Origin: DATJKD01 sp963728295 | GTDB lineage: Bacteria > Pseudomonadota > Gammaproteobacteria > Steroidobacterales > Steroidobacteraceae | Length of the DNA stretch: 36,200 bases | NCBI GenBank assembly: GCA_963728295.1 | Contig: CAVSKB010000009.1 | Span: 1-36,200 of the forward strand | Direction: 5' to 3' | Part shown: positions 1-8,199 of the stretch, in pieces | Numbering within the stretch: position 1 is the stretch's first letter | How the letters are laid out: each line of letters begins with the position of its first letter | The notes under the pieces: generated by a model | The model's database searches: none | Told to the model about the DNA's origin: nothing | Seen by the model: the letters and a program-made list of their open reading frames with translations, nothing else | Made by a program: the position numbers and the translations under genes

Positions 1-1
1 C

Positions 2-726
2 CGCAGCTGGATCGGCGGGCAGATACGCTTTGCGGCGATGATCCCCGGGCGACAGGAGATCGCCGACATGCTGCCTTGGTATCAGCGGCAGCTCGCCAGA
101 TATAACGTCGACGTCCGACTCGGCACAACCGTGGATGCGGCGATGCTCGATGCGCTCTTGCCGGATGTCGTCTTCGTGGCCACCGGCAGTGTGCCGCAGG
201 TGCCGCAGGACATGCTCGACAGCGTCGCCAATGCCGCGAAGATCAACATGCTGATGGTCGATGAGCTTTTCGAGAACGGGCTCGAGCCCGCTGATCACAT
301 CCTGGTTGTGGGCGGAGATCAAATCGGCCTGCAGACGGCAGACTATCTTTCGGAAGGCGGCCGCACGGTGTACGTGGCCGAGTCGCACGGTCACTTCGCG
401 CAAAAGCTCGCTGCGAACGATCGCTGGTATCTGGTTGGTCGGACGATCGAAAAGAACGTTCGTCGCTTCAAGAACGTGCACGGCATCGAGATCGGTCAGA
501 ATGACAGCGTGTGCCTGATGACTGACAAGCAAAGAACGACGCTGCGGGCATCGACACGATCGTCTTCGCGAGCGAGCGCCGATCGAACCGCCGGCTGTCG
601 GAAGTAGCGAATTCGAAGGGATACAAGACCTACGTCGTCGGCGATGCCTTCGATGTCGTATCGGAGGACAGCGGCACGATCTTTGCGAACATCGCCCAGG
701 CCTATGACCTTGCCCGGCAGATCTGA
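2..726 (+). pseudogene. C-terminal part of an old-yellow-enzyme/2,4-dienoyl-CoA-reductase-type flavoprotein, one frameshift
   Basis: The window opens inside this gene. From base 2 the frame reads a conserved turn (GGQIRFAAMIPGRQE) that follows the first dinucleotide-binding fold in the OYE/dienoyl-CoA reductase/trimethylamine dehydrogenase family. A second Rossmann segment follows (HILVVGGDQIG). The N-terminal FMN barrel and iron-sulfur region must lie upstream, so the substrate cannot be judged. The frame is lost near 531-533: a single extra A in the AAA run would join it to the next frame, which continues sensibly (KNDAAGIDTIVFASE) to a TGA at 724-726. This looks like a homopolymer indel and probably not real inactivation. 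The stop lies 10 bases before the Rieske/FAD gene, so the two are probably co-transcribed. Family assignment is good; function is open. Confidence 0.75.
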
Positions 727-736
727 GGACCTGTCA

Positions 737-2281
737 ATGGCAGAGACAACGACGCTGACGGGACCCGACCTCGCAGTCGGAATATCCATCGCCGATCTTC
801 CGGAGAACGCACCGGTCGTCGGCCATGCGCGCGGCGAGGCGGTCGTGCTCGTGCGGACGGGCGCCGAGGTGCGGGCGCTCGGCGCGACGTGTACGCACTA
901 TGGCGGTCCGCTGGGTGAAGGACTCGTCGTCGGGGCAACACTCCGTTGCCCGTGGCATCACGCGCGCTTCGATCTGCGCACCGGCGAAGCGCTCGGTGCC
1001 CCGGCGCTGAACCCGATTGCGTGCTTCGAGGTCGAGCGGCGCGGGGATCGTGTGATGGTCGGGCCGCGGCGATCGCTGCCCGAGCACGACCCGCCGCCGT
1101 CGTCGCCCGCCGCCGTCGTGATCGTCGGCGCGGGCGCCGCCGGCGCGGCGGCCGCCGAGCGGCTGCGGCGCCTGGGTTGCCAGGGCTCGATCACGCTGGT
1201 CGGCGACGAGGCTCCGGGCCCCGTGGACCGGCCGAATCTCAGCAAGGATTACCTGGCGGGCACTGCGCCGGAGGAGTGGCTGCCGCTGCGTCCCCCGGCG
1301 TTCTACGACAAGATCGGTGTGGAGCTTCGCATTGGCGATGCCGCCGTCGGGCTCGATCCCACGCGCAGGACGCTGGCGCTCGCAAGCGGACATGCGCTTG
1401 TCTATGACGCGTTGCTCCTCGCGACGGGCGCGGAACCGGCGCGCCTGGCCATCGACGGCGCGACGCAAACCCACGTTTTCACGTTGCGCACGCTGGCCGA
1501 TTCGCGTGGGATCATTGCCACGGCCGGCGGGGCACGACGCGCAGTCGTCGTCGGCTCGAGCTTCATCGGGCTCGAGACGGCCGCCTCGCTGCGAACGCGA
1601 GGTCTCGAAGTGGACGTGGTGAGCCGTGACCGCCTGCCCCTCGGGCGCATTCTCGGCGAAGATCTGGGCCGTTTCGTCCAGCAACTGCACGAGGGGCACG
1701 GAGTGCGTTTTCACTTTGAGGCAAGCCCGCGCGCCATCCGGCCGGACGGCGTCGAGCTCGAGGACGGCCGCATGCTCGCTGCCGACCTTGTCGTGCTGGG
1801 CGTGGGCGTGCGCCCGCGCACTTGTCTTGCGGAGAAGGCGGGGCTGCGCGTCGCGGACGGCATCGTCGTCGACGGTTTTCTTCGCACGAGTGCCCCGGGA
1901 ATCTGGGCGGCGGGTGACTGTGCGCGCTACCCCGAGGCACGTCTCGGGAAGCCGGTTCGCATCGAGCACTGGGTCGTCGCCGAGCGTCAGGGCCAGGCGG
2001 TCGCGCGCGACATGCTGGGGCTCGGTGCGCCATTCCGTGACGTTCCATTTTTCTGGAGCCAGCACTACGATGTCACGCTCTCGTACGTCGGTCATGCGGA
2101 TTCGTGGGACGCCATCGAAGTCGCGGGCAGTCTCGCGGAACGTGACGCCGCAGTGGTTTATCGTCATGCAGGGCGTGCACTGGCGGTCGTGACGGTTGGC
2201 CGCGACCGGCAGAGCCTGGCGATCGAGGCGGCGCTCGAGCGTGGCGATGACGCTGAGGTCGAAACCTTACTGCGGCAATAG
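737..2281 (+). CDS. Rieske [2Fe-2S] domain fused to FAD/NAD(P)H ferredoxin reductase
   Basis: A 514-residue protein carrying both parts of an electron-transfer chain. Residues 1-110 are a Rieske ferredoxin domain with C52-x-H54 and C71-x2-H74 as cluster ligands. Residues 125-514 are a pyridine-nucleotide-disulfide-type reductase: FAD motif G131-A-G133-x2-G136, then a second dinucleotide fold (VVVGSSFIGLE) for NAD(P)H, and a late FAD motif (GIWAAGDCA). This is the arrangement of AIF-like/Rieske flavoproteins. In the family such enzymes pass electrons from NAD(P)H to oxygenases. The ATG at 737 starts just before the Rieske fold; an upstream in-frame ATG at 644 overlaps the preceding gene and is less likely. 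It could serve the ring-hydroxylating oxygenase at 28.2-30.0 kb, which has no reductase beside it; that link is inference. Confidence 0.85.
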   Translation: MAETTTLTGPDLAVGISIADLPENAPVVGHARGEAVVLVRTGAEVRALGATCTHYGGPLGEGLVVGATLRCPWHHARFDLRTGEALGAPALNPIACFEVERRGDRVMVGPRRSLPEHDPPPSSPAAVVIVGAGAAGAAAAERLRRLGCQGSITLVGDEAPGPVDRPNLSKDYLAGTAPEEWLPLRPPAFYDKIGVELRIGDAAVGLDPTRRTLALASGHALVYDALLLATGAEPARLAIDGATQTHVFTLRTLADSRGIIATAGGARRAVVVGSSFIGLETAASLRTRGLEVDVVSRDRLPLGRILGEDLGRFVQQLHEGHGVRFHFEASPRAIRPDGVELEDGRMLAADLVVLGVGVRPRTCLAEKAGLRVADGIVVDGFLRTSAPGIWAAGDCARYPEARLGKPVRIEHWVVAERQGQAVARDMLGLGAPFRDVPFFWSQHYDVTLSYVGHADSWDAIEVAGSLAERDAAVVYRHAGRALAVVTVGRDRQSLAIEAALERGDDAEVETLLRQ

Positions 2282-2337
2282 ACTGCGGAAGGCGAACATG
2301 AGTCAGCCGTGCGTTACGGTACGGGCAAGGATGGAAT

Positions 2338-3324
2338 GTGGCTGCACCGACGCTCGATGACTGGAAGCAGATGTATCACGCGCTCTGGCGGATACGGCTG
2401 TTCGAGGCTCAGGTGCAGCGGCTCGCCGCCACGGGCGAGGTTCCCGGATTTCCTCACCTGTCGACCGGTCAGGAAGCGGTTGCCGTCGGCGTGTGCGCGC
2501 ATCTCACTCGCGACGACGTGTTGTTCACCGGTCACCGCGGCCACGGCCATGTGCTCGCCAAGGGAAGCGACCTTCAAGCGACGCTCGCCGAAATTCTCGG
2601 CCGGGAAGACGGCCTGTGTCGCGGCCGCGGCGGCTCGATGCACCTCGTCGACGCAGCGAATGGCGTGCTGGGCGCAACCGGTGTTGTGGCAGGCAACCTC
2701 GCTCTCGCCGCGGGCGCCGCATGGGCTGCGCAAGCGCAGGGCAAGCAGAACATCAGCGTGGTGTTCTTTGGTGACGGCGCGACGGGCGCCGGTGCGTTTC
2801 ACGAGACGCTGAACATCGCCGCACTCTGGCGCCTTCCGGTGCTGTTCGTCTGTGAGAACAACGGGTACGCCGAGTTCACTAGTCGCGAGGAACACTCCAA
2901 CGTCACGCACGTGAGTAGTTTTGCCGCGCCATATGCCATACCTGCGAAGACGATCGATGGCAACGACCTGCCGACCGTATTTGCGGCCGCGCGCGAGGCG
3001 ATCGAAATTCTGCGCAACGGTGCGGGCCCTTATCTTCTTGAATGCATGACGTTCCGCATGGCGGGCCACTATGTGGGCGACGCGCAGCAGTATCGATCGA
3101 AGGAAGAACTCGCGGCGATCCGGGAGAAATGTCCGATCGAGCGCTTGAAACGACACCTCATGGAGCGTGGCGTCAAGCAAGATGAGCTCGATACGATCGG
3201 CGAACGTGCAAAGCGGGAGGTGCAGCAAGCGGTCGAAGCGGCCCGCGCCGCGCCGCATCCCGATGTGACGAGGGTGCTCGAGGACGTCTACCGATCGCCG
3301 TCTCTCAATGCGATACCGGGCTAA
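2338..3324 (+). CDS. acoA: Thiamine-diphosphate dehydrogenase E1 alpha subunit (acetoin/2-oxoacid type)
   Basis: A 328-residue E1 alpha subunit. The thiamine-diphosphate motif is complete: G145-D146-G147 and, 27 residues later, N174-N175. Other family landmarks are LSTGQEAVAVG, GHRGHGH and GGSMH. The late loop GHYVGDAQQYR resembles acetoin dehydrogenase AcoA (GHFEGD-type) more than pyruvate dehydrogenase, so acetoin or a related alpha-hydroxyketone/2-oxoacid is the likely substrate. The GTG start at 2338 is chosen because AAGGA ends 6 bases upstream and the frame closes with TGA at 2299. It is the first gene of an E1alpha-E1beta-E2 operon with gaps of 6 and 4 bases. No E3 (dihydrolipoamide dehydrogenase) is present in the window. 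The gene symbol is by similarity; substrate specificity is not certain. Confidence 0.82.
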   Translation: MAAPTLDDWKQMYHALWRIRLFEAQVQRLAATGEVPGFPHLSTGQEAVAVGVCAHLTRDDVLFTGHRGHGHVLAKGSDLQATLAEILGREDGLCRGRGGSMHLVDAANGVLGATGVVAGNLALAAGAAWAAQAQGKQNISVVFFGDGATGAGAFHETLNIAALWRLPVLFVCENNGYAEFTSREEHSNVTHVSSFAAPYAIPAKTIDGNDLPTVFAAAREAIEILRNGAGPYLLECMTFRMAGHYVGDAQQYRSKEELAAIREKCPIERLKRHLMERGVKQDELDTIGERAKREVQQAVEAARAAPHPDVTRVLEDVYRSPSLNAIPG

Positions 3325-3330
3325 GCATTC

Positions 3331-4320
3331 ATGGAGCACACCTTCATCGAAATTCTTCGCCGTGCGCTCGACGAGGAATTGGCGCGCGACGCCTCGGTCT
3401 ATTTGCTTGGCGAAGACGTCGCGGCCGGCGGAGCGTTCGGAGTGACCAGGGGTCTCGCGCAGAAGCACGGTGACAAGCGCGTGCGCAACACGCCTATCAG
3501 CGAGGCGGCAATTACCGGCCTCGCAACGGGTGCGGCGTTGTGTGGTCTCAAGCCGGTGCTCGAAATCATGTTCATCGATTTCGCCACCCTGGCGATGGAT
3601 TGCCTGGTCAATCAAACCGCCAAGTACCGCTACATGTCGGGCGGCCAGCTCGCGGTTCCCCTGGTCGTGCGTACTCAGGCCGGTGCCGCGGGTGGCGCAG
3701 CAGCACAGCACTCGCAGAGCCTTGAAGCCTGGTTCGTTCACGTGCCCGGGCTGGTGGTGGTGGCGCCCTCGTCGCCCGCCGAGGCCTACGGACTCCTCAA
3801 GAGTGCGATCCGGCTCGGCGACCCGGTGCTCTTCATCGAGCACAAGCGGCTCTACACGATGAAGGAGGCGCTGCCCGACGACGCGGAGCTCCCGCCGATC
3901 GGCAAGGCTCGCATCGCGCGGGCAGGCAAAGATGTCACCGTGATCGCGTATTCGGCCATGGTGAGAGACGCACTGGAAGCGGCCGAGGTTCTGGGGCGCG
4001 CGGGTGTCGCGGCTGAAGTCATCGATCTACGGACGCTGGTGCCGCTCGACATGGCAGCCATCGCTGCGTCGGTGGCCAAGACCCACCGCGTGCTGATTGC
4101 GCACGAGGCGGTGCGCAACGGTGGCGTCGGTGCCGAGATCGCGGCGCGTATTGGCACGGAGCTCTTCGACGAACTCGACGCCCCGGTGGTGCGCGTCGGC
4201 TGTCCCTTCGCGCCCATCCCCTTCGCACCAGCGCTCGAGCGCGCCCTGCTTCCTGGCAGCAGGGACATCGTGCGTGCCGCGCGCCAGCTGCTCGGCCTCG
4301 AAGCACACGCACAGGAGTAA
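3331..4320 (+). CDS. acoB: Thiamine-diphosphate dehydrogenase E1 beta subunit (acetoin/2-oxoacid type)
   Basis: A 329-residue E1 beta subunit (transketolase-like pyrimidine-binding and C-terminal domains). Visible landmarks are the N-terminal LLGEDV, RVRNTPISEAAITG with the catalytic Glu contacting the thiamine ring, the KYRYMSGGQ stretch, QHSQSLEAWF, and the C-terminal domain beginning at about residue 200 (VTVIAYS). With the preceding alpha subunit it forms the alpha2beta2 decarboxylase that hands the acyl or hydroxyethyl group to lipoyl-E2. The ATG lies 6 bases after the alpha-subunit stop and the gene ends 4 bases before the E2 start, so expression is surely joint. Length is normal for the family. 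Confidence 0.85.
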   Translation: MEHTFIEILRRALDEELARDASVYLLGEDVAAGGAFGVTRGLAQKHGDKRVRNTPISEAAITGLATGAALCGLKPVLEIMFIDFATLAMDCLVNQTAKYRYMSGGQLAVPLVVRTQAGAAGGAAAQHSQSLEAWFVHVPGLVVVAPSSPAEAYGLLKSAIRLGDPVLFIEHKRLYTMKEALPDDAELPPIGKARIARAGKDVTVIAYSAMVRDALEAAEVLGRAGVAAEVIDLRTLVPLDMAAIAASVAKTHRVLIAHEAVRNGGVGAEIAARIGTELFDELDAPVVRVGCPFAPIPFAPALERALLPGSRDIVRAARQLLGLEAHAQE

Positions 4321-4324
4321 CGAA

Positions 4325-5458
4325 GTGGCGCTGGTTACTCAGGAGATTCCGAAAGTCGGGCTCGTGATGGAGGCGGTCCGGGTCACTCGCTGGCTCAAGA
4401 ACGTGGGCGATACGGTGAGGCTCGGCGAGCCGTTAGTCGAAGTCGAAACGGAAAAGTCGGTCGTTGAAATCGAGGCGACCGTGAGTGGGCGCTTGGTCGA
4501 GATCCTGGTGCACGTGGGCCAGGAGGCGAGTGTCGGTAACCAGATCGCCCGCCTGGAATCCGATCCGGCACAGCCATTCGAAACGCACGCTGCCGATCGC
4601 ATACGGAGTTCGCCAGTCGCGCGCAAGCTTGCAGGCGAGCATGGCGTCGATCTCGGCAGCATCGCGGGATCTGGCCCGCGCGGACGAGTTCAGCTCGAGG
4701 ATGTGAAAAAGGCGATCGAATCACCCGCAACGGCACGAGCAACCCACACGCCTGCGTCGGTAACGCAAGGGCTTGCCCCGATGCGGCGCGCGCTGGCGCG
4801 CGCGATGACGCTGAGCAACGCGACCATCCCGCAGTTCATCGTCGAGCGCTCGGTCGATTGGACCGTGCTGCAGGCGCTGCGCACGGAGTTCTCCGCGACG
4901 CTGGCGCCGGCTTCACGGAAGCTCTCGGTCAATGATTTCTTGTTGCAGGCTGTGGCTCGAGTGCTCGGCGAGTTTCCTGCAATGAACTCGACTTTTTGGG
5001 GAGATCCGGACTCGCCCGATGCTCGTCTGATCCAGGCGAGCGGTGCTCACATCGGCTTGGTGGTTGCCGTGGAGAACGGCCTGCTGGTTCCCGTGATCCA
5101 CGATGTGGAGCGGCTCGGCCTCGCGGAAATTGCGCGCCTCCGCGAGGATTGCGTCGAGCGAGCCTTGCAGGGTCGACTGAAGCGCGAAGAGCTCGACGGC
5201 GCGACGATCAGCATATCGAATCTCGGCGCACGGGGCCCGGACCGCTTCACCGCGATCATCAATCCGCCACAATCGGCGATTCTCGCGGTGGGCCGGCAAC
5301 GAAATTGCGTCGTAGCGCGTAACGGAAGTGTCGAGGTGCGCCCGCTGTCAGAATTCACGCTGACGGTGGATCACCGCGTCGCCGACGGTCGCCTCGCGTC
5401 GGAGTTCCTCGCACGTCTCGTCGAGCTACTCGAGGGCAGGGACTGGCGTCTGCAATAG
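4325..5458 (+). CDS. acoC: Dihydrolipoamide acyltransferase E2 with one lipoyl domain
   Basis: A 377-residue E2 core protein. Residues 1-80 form a lipoyl domain with the lipoylated lysine K44 in VETEKSVVEIEA. Residues about 95-135 are an E3/E1-binding domain (SSPVARKLAGEHGVDL, then GSGPRGRV). Residues about 145-377 are the acyltransferase domain with catalytic H350 in DHRVADG near the C-terminus. The true start is the GTG at 4325, 4 bases after the E1 beta stop, because the lipoyl domain begins there; the open frame upstream overlaps E1 beta. Only this one E2 is present although the window has two E1 pairs, so it might serve both. The gene ends 16 bases before the convergent second E1 beta. 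Confidence 0.85.
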   Translation: MALVTQEIPKVGLVMEAVRVTRWLKNVGDTVRLGEPLVEVETEKSVVEIEATVSGRLVEILVHVGQEASVGNQIARLESDPAQPFETHAADRIRSSPVARKLAGEHGVDLGSIAGSGPRGRVQLEDVKKAIESPATARATHTPASVTQGLAPMRRALARAMTLSNATIPQFIVERSVDWTVLQALRTEFSATLAPASRKLSVNDFLLQAVARVLGEFPAMNSTFWGDPDSPDARLIQASGAHIGLVVAVENGLLVPVIHDVERLGLAEIARLREDCVERALQGRLKREELDGATISISNLGARGPDRFTAIINPPQSAILAVGRQRNCVVARNGSVEVRPLSEFTLTVDHRVADGRLASEFLARLVELLEGRDWRLQ

Positions 5459-5474
5459 CGATGGCCATCGAGCG

Positions 5475-6443
5475 CTAGAGGCGACCCCTGAGCACGCTTC
5501 GCACGCCGGTGATGATCCTCTCCTCGTCGGGGATCACATAGGCCTCGAGCGGCTCGCTGTAGGGCACGGTCGCGTTGCGCGCCGTGACCTGTACGATCGG
5601 CGCCTTCAATGATGAGAAGCCTTGCTCGGCGACATCGCCCGCAATGATGCCGGCGACTGTGGCATGCCGTGGCGCCTGATCGACGAGCACCAGCCGACCG
5701 GTCTTGGCGACCGACTTGAGAATCGTTTCCAGGTCGAGCGGCGCGACGGTGCGCGGGTCGATCACTTCCGCCTGGATTCCTTCGCCAGCGAGCTTCTCGG
5801 CCGCGGCGAGCGAACGCGAAACCATCCAGCCGGTGGCGACGATCGTGACATCGCCGCCCGAGCGTCGGACTTCGGCCTTGCCGAACGGCACGAGGTACTC
5901 ACCATCCGGCACTTCGCCGTGTTCGAGCGTGAGCAGGTAGTGGTGCAGGAAGACGACCGGGTTGTCATCGCGAATCGCCGTCGCCATCAACCCCTTGGCA
6001 TCGGCGGCGGTCGACGGGACGACGACCTTGAGACCGGGAACACCCATGAACATTGCAGTCAGTGAGCCCGTGTGCTGTCCTGCCCAGCCGCAGGCGAAGC
6101 CGAAACCGGCCTTGAGCACGAGGGGCACCTTCACCTGTCCGCCGGACATGTATCGGAAGCGCGGCGCCTCGTTGACCACCTGGTCCATGGCGACGAGCAT
6201 GAACTCCGCCATGTAGAGCTCGACGACCGGGCGCAAGCCCGCCATCGCCGCGCCGATCGCGATGCCGATCTCCGCAGTCTCGGAGATGGGCGTCACGCGC
6301 ACACGGTCGTGCCCGTATGCGGCGACGAACTCATGGTTCTCGGTGGTCGCCATGTTCTGGCCGAAGTAGAGGACGCTCGGATCGCGCCGCATCTCCTGGT
6401 GAATGCCGGCGTCGATCGCGGCGATGAAGGGCAGGTTTGCCAT
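5475..6443 (-). CDS. Second thiamine-diphosphate dehydrogenase E1 beta subunit
   Basis: A 322-residue E1 beta subunit on the minus strand. It has the same family landmarks as the beta subunit at 3331-4320: RVTPISETAEIGIAIG, RFRYMSGGQ, GQHTGSLTAMF and a C-terminal domain from about residue 200. It is clearly diverged from that copy and is not a recent duplicate. It follows the second E1 alpha by 13 bases in the same operon. No E2 or E3 gene accompanies it, and its 3' end faces the E2 gene 16 bases away. Either it uses that E2, or the pair acts with an E2 encoded elsewhere. Confidence 0.85.
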   Translation of the reverse strand: MANLPFIAAIDAGIHQEMRRDPSVLYFGQNMATTENHEFVAAYGHDRVRVTPISETAEIGIAIGAAMAGLRPVVELYMAEFMLVAMDQVVNEAPRFRYMSGGQVKVPLVLKAGFGFACGWAGQHTGSLTAMFMGVPGLKVVVPSTAADAKGLMATAIRDDNPVVFLHHYLLTLEHGEVPDGEYLVPFGKAEVRRSGGDVTIVATGWMVSRSLAAAEKLAGEGIQAEVIDPRTVAPLDLETILKSVAKTGRLVLVDQAPRHATVAGIIAGDVAEQGFSSLKAPIVQVTARNATVPYSEPLEAYVIPDEERIITGVRSVLRGRL

Positions 6444-6456
6444 CGTGTACTCCGGC

Positions 6457-7485
6457 CTATGCGTAGATGTTTTCGAGCGCGGATTCGAGCTTTGGGAATG
6501 GACTCTTGATGCCGAAAGCGACGGCAGCGTCCATTTCGCTCGCGACTTGCGCGGCGAGCTGGTCGGCTTTCGCGCCGCTCAACACGCCACTTTGGACCAA
6601 GGTGCCTCGGAAGCGCGGCACCGGGTCGCCACGCAGCGCGGCCTCGTACTCCGCGCGGTTGCCGAAGACTGTGATCGCTTCGTGCTCTGGATAGTGCAGC
6701 GGCACGCCCGGCGGCGCGATGATGTTGCCGTGGGCCGAAAGGCGGTACACCTTCGACTCGACCAGGGTGGGACCGGCGCCCGAGCGAGCGCGTTCGACGG
6801 CCACACCGACGGTGGCATACACGGCGAGCGGATCGGTTCCATCGACCGTGACGCCGGGCATCGAGAACGCCTTGGCCTTGGTGGACAGGGGCTCGCCGTT
6901 CGCCGCATTCGCGTCCTCTTGCGCGGTCGTCGTCACGACGTTGTAGCCGTTGTTTTCCATCACGAAGATCGCGGGGAGCTTCCACAGTGAGGCGATGTTG
7001 AGCGTCTCGTAGAAAGCGCCCTGCTTCGATGCGCCGTCGCCAAAGAAGCAGAACACCACCTCGCCCTTCTTACGGATCTGCGCTGCCCAGGCGGCGCCAG
7101 CCGCGTGAGGAATGCCCGCGCCGACAATGCCCGACGTGCCGAGGAACCCGCGTTTGACGTCGGTGAGATGCATCGACCCGCCGAGACCCTTGCAGATACC
7201 ATCCGCACGACCGTAGATCTCGGCCATCAGCGCCTTCGGATCGCTGCCCAGGACGATCGGGTAGCCGTGACAACGATAAGTGGCCAGGGCCGCATCGCCG
7301 CTGCGGAAGTGGCTGAGCGAGCCCACGATCGACGCCTCGGCGCCGTCGGCCAGGTGCGTGTGGCCGCGGATCACGCCGGGGTGTTCGGTGAAAGTGCGCT
7401 TGACGCGCTCTTCGAAAGCGCGGATGCGCAGCATCTGGGTGAAGATCCAGACCTGCCGCTCGGCGTCGGGTACCTTTACGCTCAT
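6457..7485 (-). CDS. Second thiamine-diphosphate dehydrogenase E1 alpha subunit, divergent late loop
   Basis: A 342-residue E1 alpha subunit on the minus strand with the thiamine-diphosphate motif (CFFGDGASKQGAFYETLNIA then VMENNGYN). The start at 7485 is supported by AAGGAG ending 6 bases upstream. Where the first E1 alpha reads GHYVGDAQQYR, this one has SAHGNIIAPPGVPLHY, so the loop near the active-site entrance is rebuilt. This hints at a different 2-oxoacid or ketone substrate. It heads a two-gene operon with the beta subunit and is divergent from the MaoC-like gene, sharing a roughly 130-bp upstream region (7486-7617). Family call is firm; substrate unknown. Confidence 0.83.
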   Translation of the reverse strand: MSVKVPDAERQVWIFTQMLRIRAFEERVKRTFTEHPGVIRGHTHLADGAEASIVGSLSHFRSGDAALATYRCHGYPIVLGSDPKALMAEIYGRADGICKGLGGSMHLTDVKRGFLGTSGIVGAGIPHAAGAAWAAQIRKKGEVVFCFFGDGASKQGAFYETLNIASLWKLPAIFVMENNGYNVVTTTAQEDANAANGEPLSTKAKAFSMPGVTVDGTDPLAVYATVGVAVERARSGAGPTLVESKVYRLSAHGNIIAPPGVPLHYPEHEAITVFGNRAEYEAALRGDPVPRFRGTLVQSGVLSGAKADQLAAQVASEMDAAVAFGIKSPFPKLESALENIYA

Positions 7486-7617
7486 TTCAGCTCCTTATGA
7501 TTGGCGAAAATCATAGGTAATCGGGACATGCCAATGCAATCGGGACGGGACTGCCGGCTTGGCCCTGGCGTCAATGCGCCAGAGCGAGATCATGCGCGCG
7601 TGCGGGGAGGTGAAGTC

Positions 7618-8133
7618 GTGCCACGTCTTATCAGCTTGAATGAAGTCGCCGGTCTTGCCGGCCAGGAACTGGGGGTCTCTGCCTGGCACACGGTTGACCA
7701 GAAGCAGGTCAACGTGTTCGCGGAAGCCACTGGGGACTACGAGTGGTTCCATGTGGATGTCGAACGCGCAAAGCGCGAGATGGGCGGAACGATCGTCCAT
7801 GGCTTTCTGACGCTTTCTATCGTCCCCGCGCTCTGGTCCCAGATCGCCCGGATCACAGACTACGCGAGCGGCTATAACTACGGTCTCGACAAGACGAGAT
7901 TCACGGCGCCGGTCAAGACCGGTGCGCGCATCCGCCTGCGCGCGACCATGCTCCCACCTCAGGAGCGACGAGGTGGCACCATCGTCAGCGTCCGCTGTGT
8001 CGTAGAGGTGGAAGGTGAGGAGCGGCCCGCGTTGGTGACCGACTGGAGCGAGATCTTCTATACGGCGCAGGCCCCCAAGAGCGCGCCGCGCGCAGATGTG
8101 GCGCCGCCGCGTGGGCTTCCGGATGGCGAGTAG
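7618..8133 (+). CDS. MaoC-like (R)-specific enoyl-CoA hydratase/dehydratase
   Basis: A 171-residue hot-dog-fold protein. The hydratase motif is visible: FAEATGDYEWFHVD supplies the catalytic Asp and His, and GGTIVHGFLTLS is the conserved glycine/His segment that closes the active site. Proteins of this family hydrate trans-2-enoyl-CoA to (R)-3-hydroxyacyl-CoA; NodN-like members are close in size. The GTG at 7618 is preferred because a strong GGGGAGGTGA lies directly upstream and the hot-dog domain begins soon after; in-frame starts at 7501 and 7528 have no such site. It is divergent from the second E1 pair and may share its control. CoA-ester specificity cannot be read from the sequence. Confidence 0.82.
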   Translation: MPRLISLNEVAGLAGQELGVSAWHTVDQKQVNVFAEATGDYEWFHVDVERAKREMGGTIVHGFLTLSIVPALWSQIARITDYASGYNYGLDKTRFTAPVKTGARIRLRATMLPPQERRGGTIVSVRCVVEVEGEERPALVTDWSEIFYTAQAPKSAPRADVAPPRGLPDGE

Positions 8134-8135
8134 CC

Positions 8136-8153
8136 AGTGCACCCGGGTGCACT
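8136..8153. repeat. 18-bp perfect palindrome between the MaoC-like and Cache genes
   Basis: AGTGCACCCGGGTGCACT reads the same on both strands. It starts 2 bases after the MaoC-like stop and its last base begins a -10-like TACAAT (8153-8158) about 42 bases before the next start codon. There is no T-run, so it is a poor intrinsic terminator. An operator covering the promoter of the Cache protein is the more likely reading. Confidence 0.6.
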
Positions 8154-8199
8154 ACAATCCGCGGCGTAAGCTGGGCATTACTGGCTCAAGGAGAAAGTC

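Noticed and set aside
734..2167. Long open frame on the minus strand, 477 codons, opposite the Rieske/FAD gene
   Set aside because: It is an antisense shadow in GC-rich DNA; the plus-strand protein has complete cofactor motifs and the minus translation resembles nothing.
2313..2322. TTACGGTACG before the first E1 alpha gene
   Set aside because: Only one half-site fits the TGTnCG-N4-CGnACA consensus, and it overlaps the ribosome-site region.
2314..3843. Long open frame on the minus strand, 509 codons, across both E1 genes
   Set aside because: It crosses two well-defined genes and has the Arg/His-rich composition of an antisense frame.
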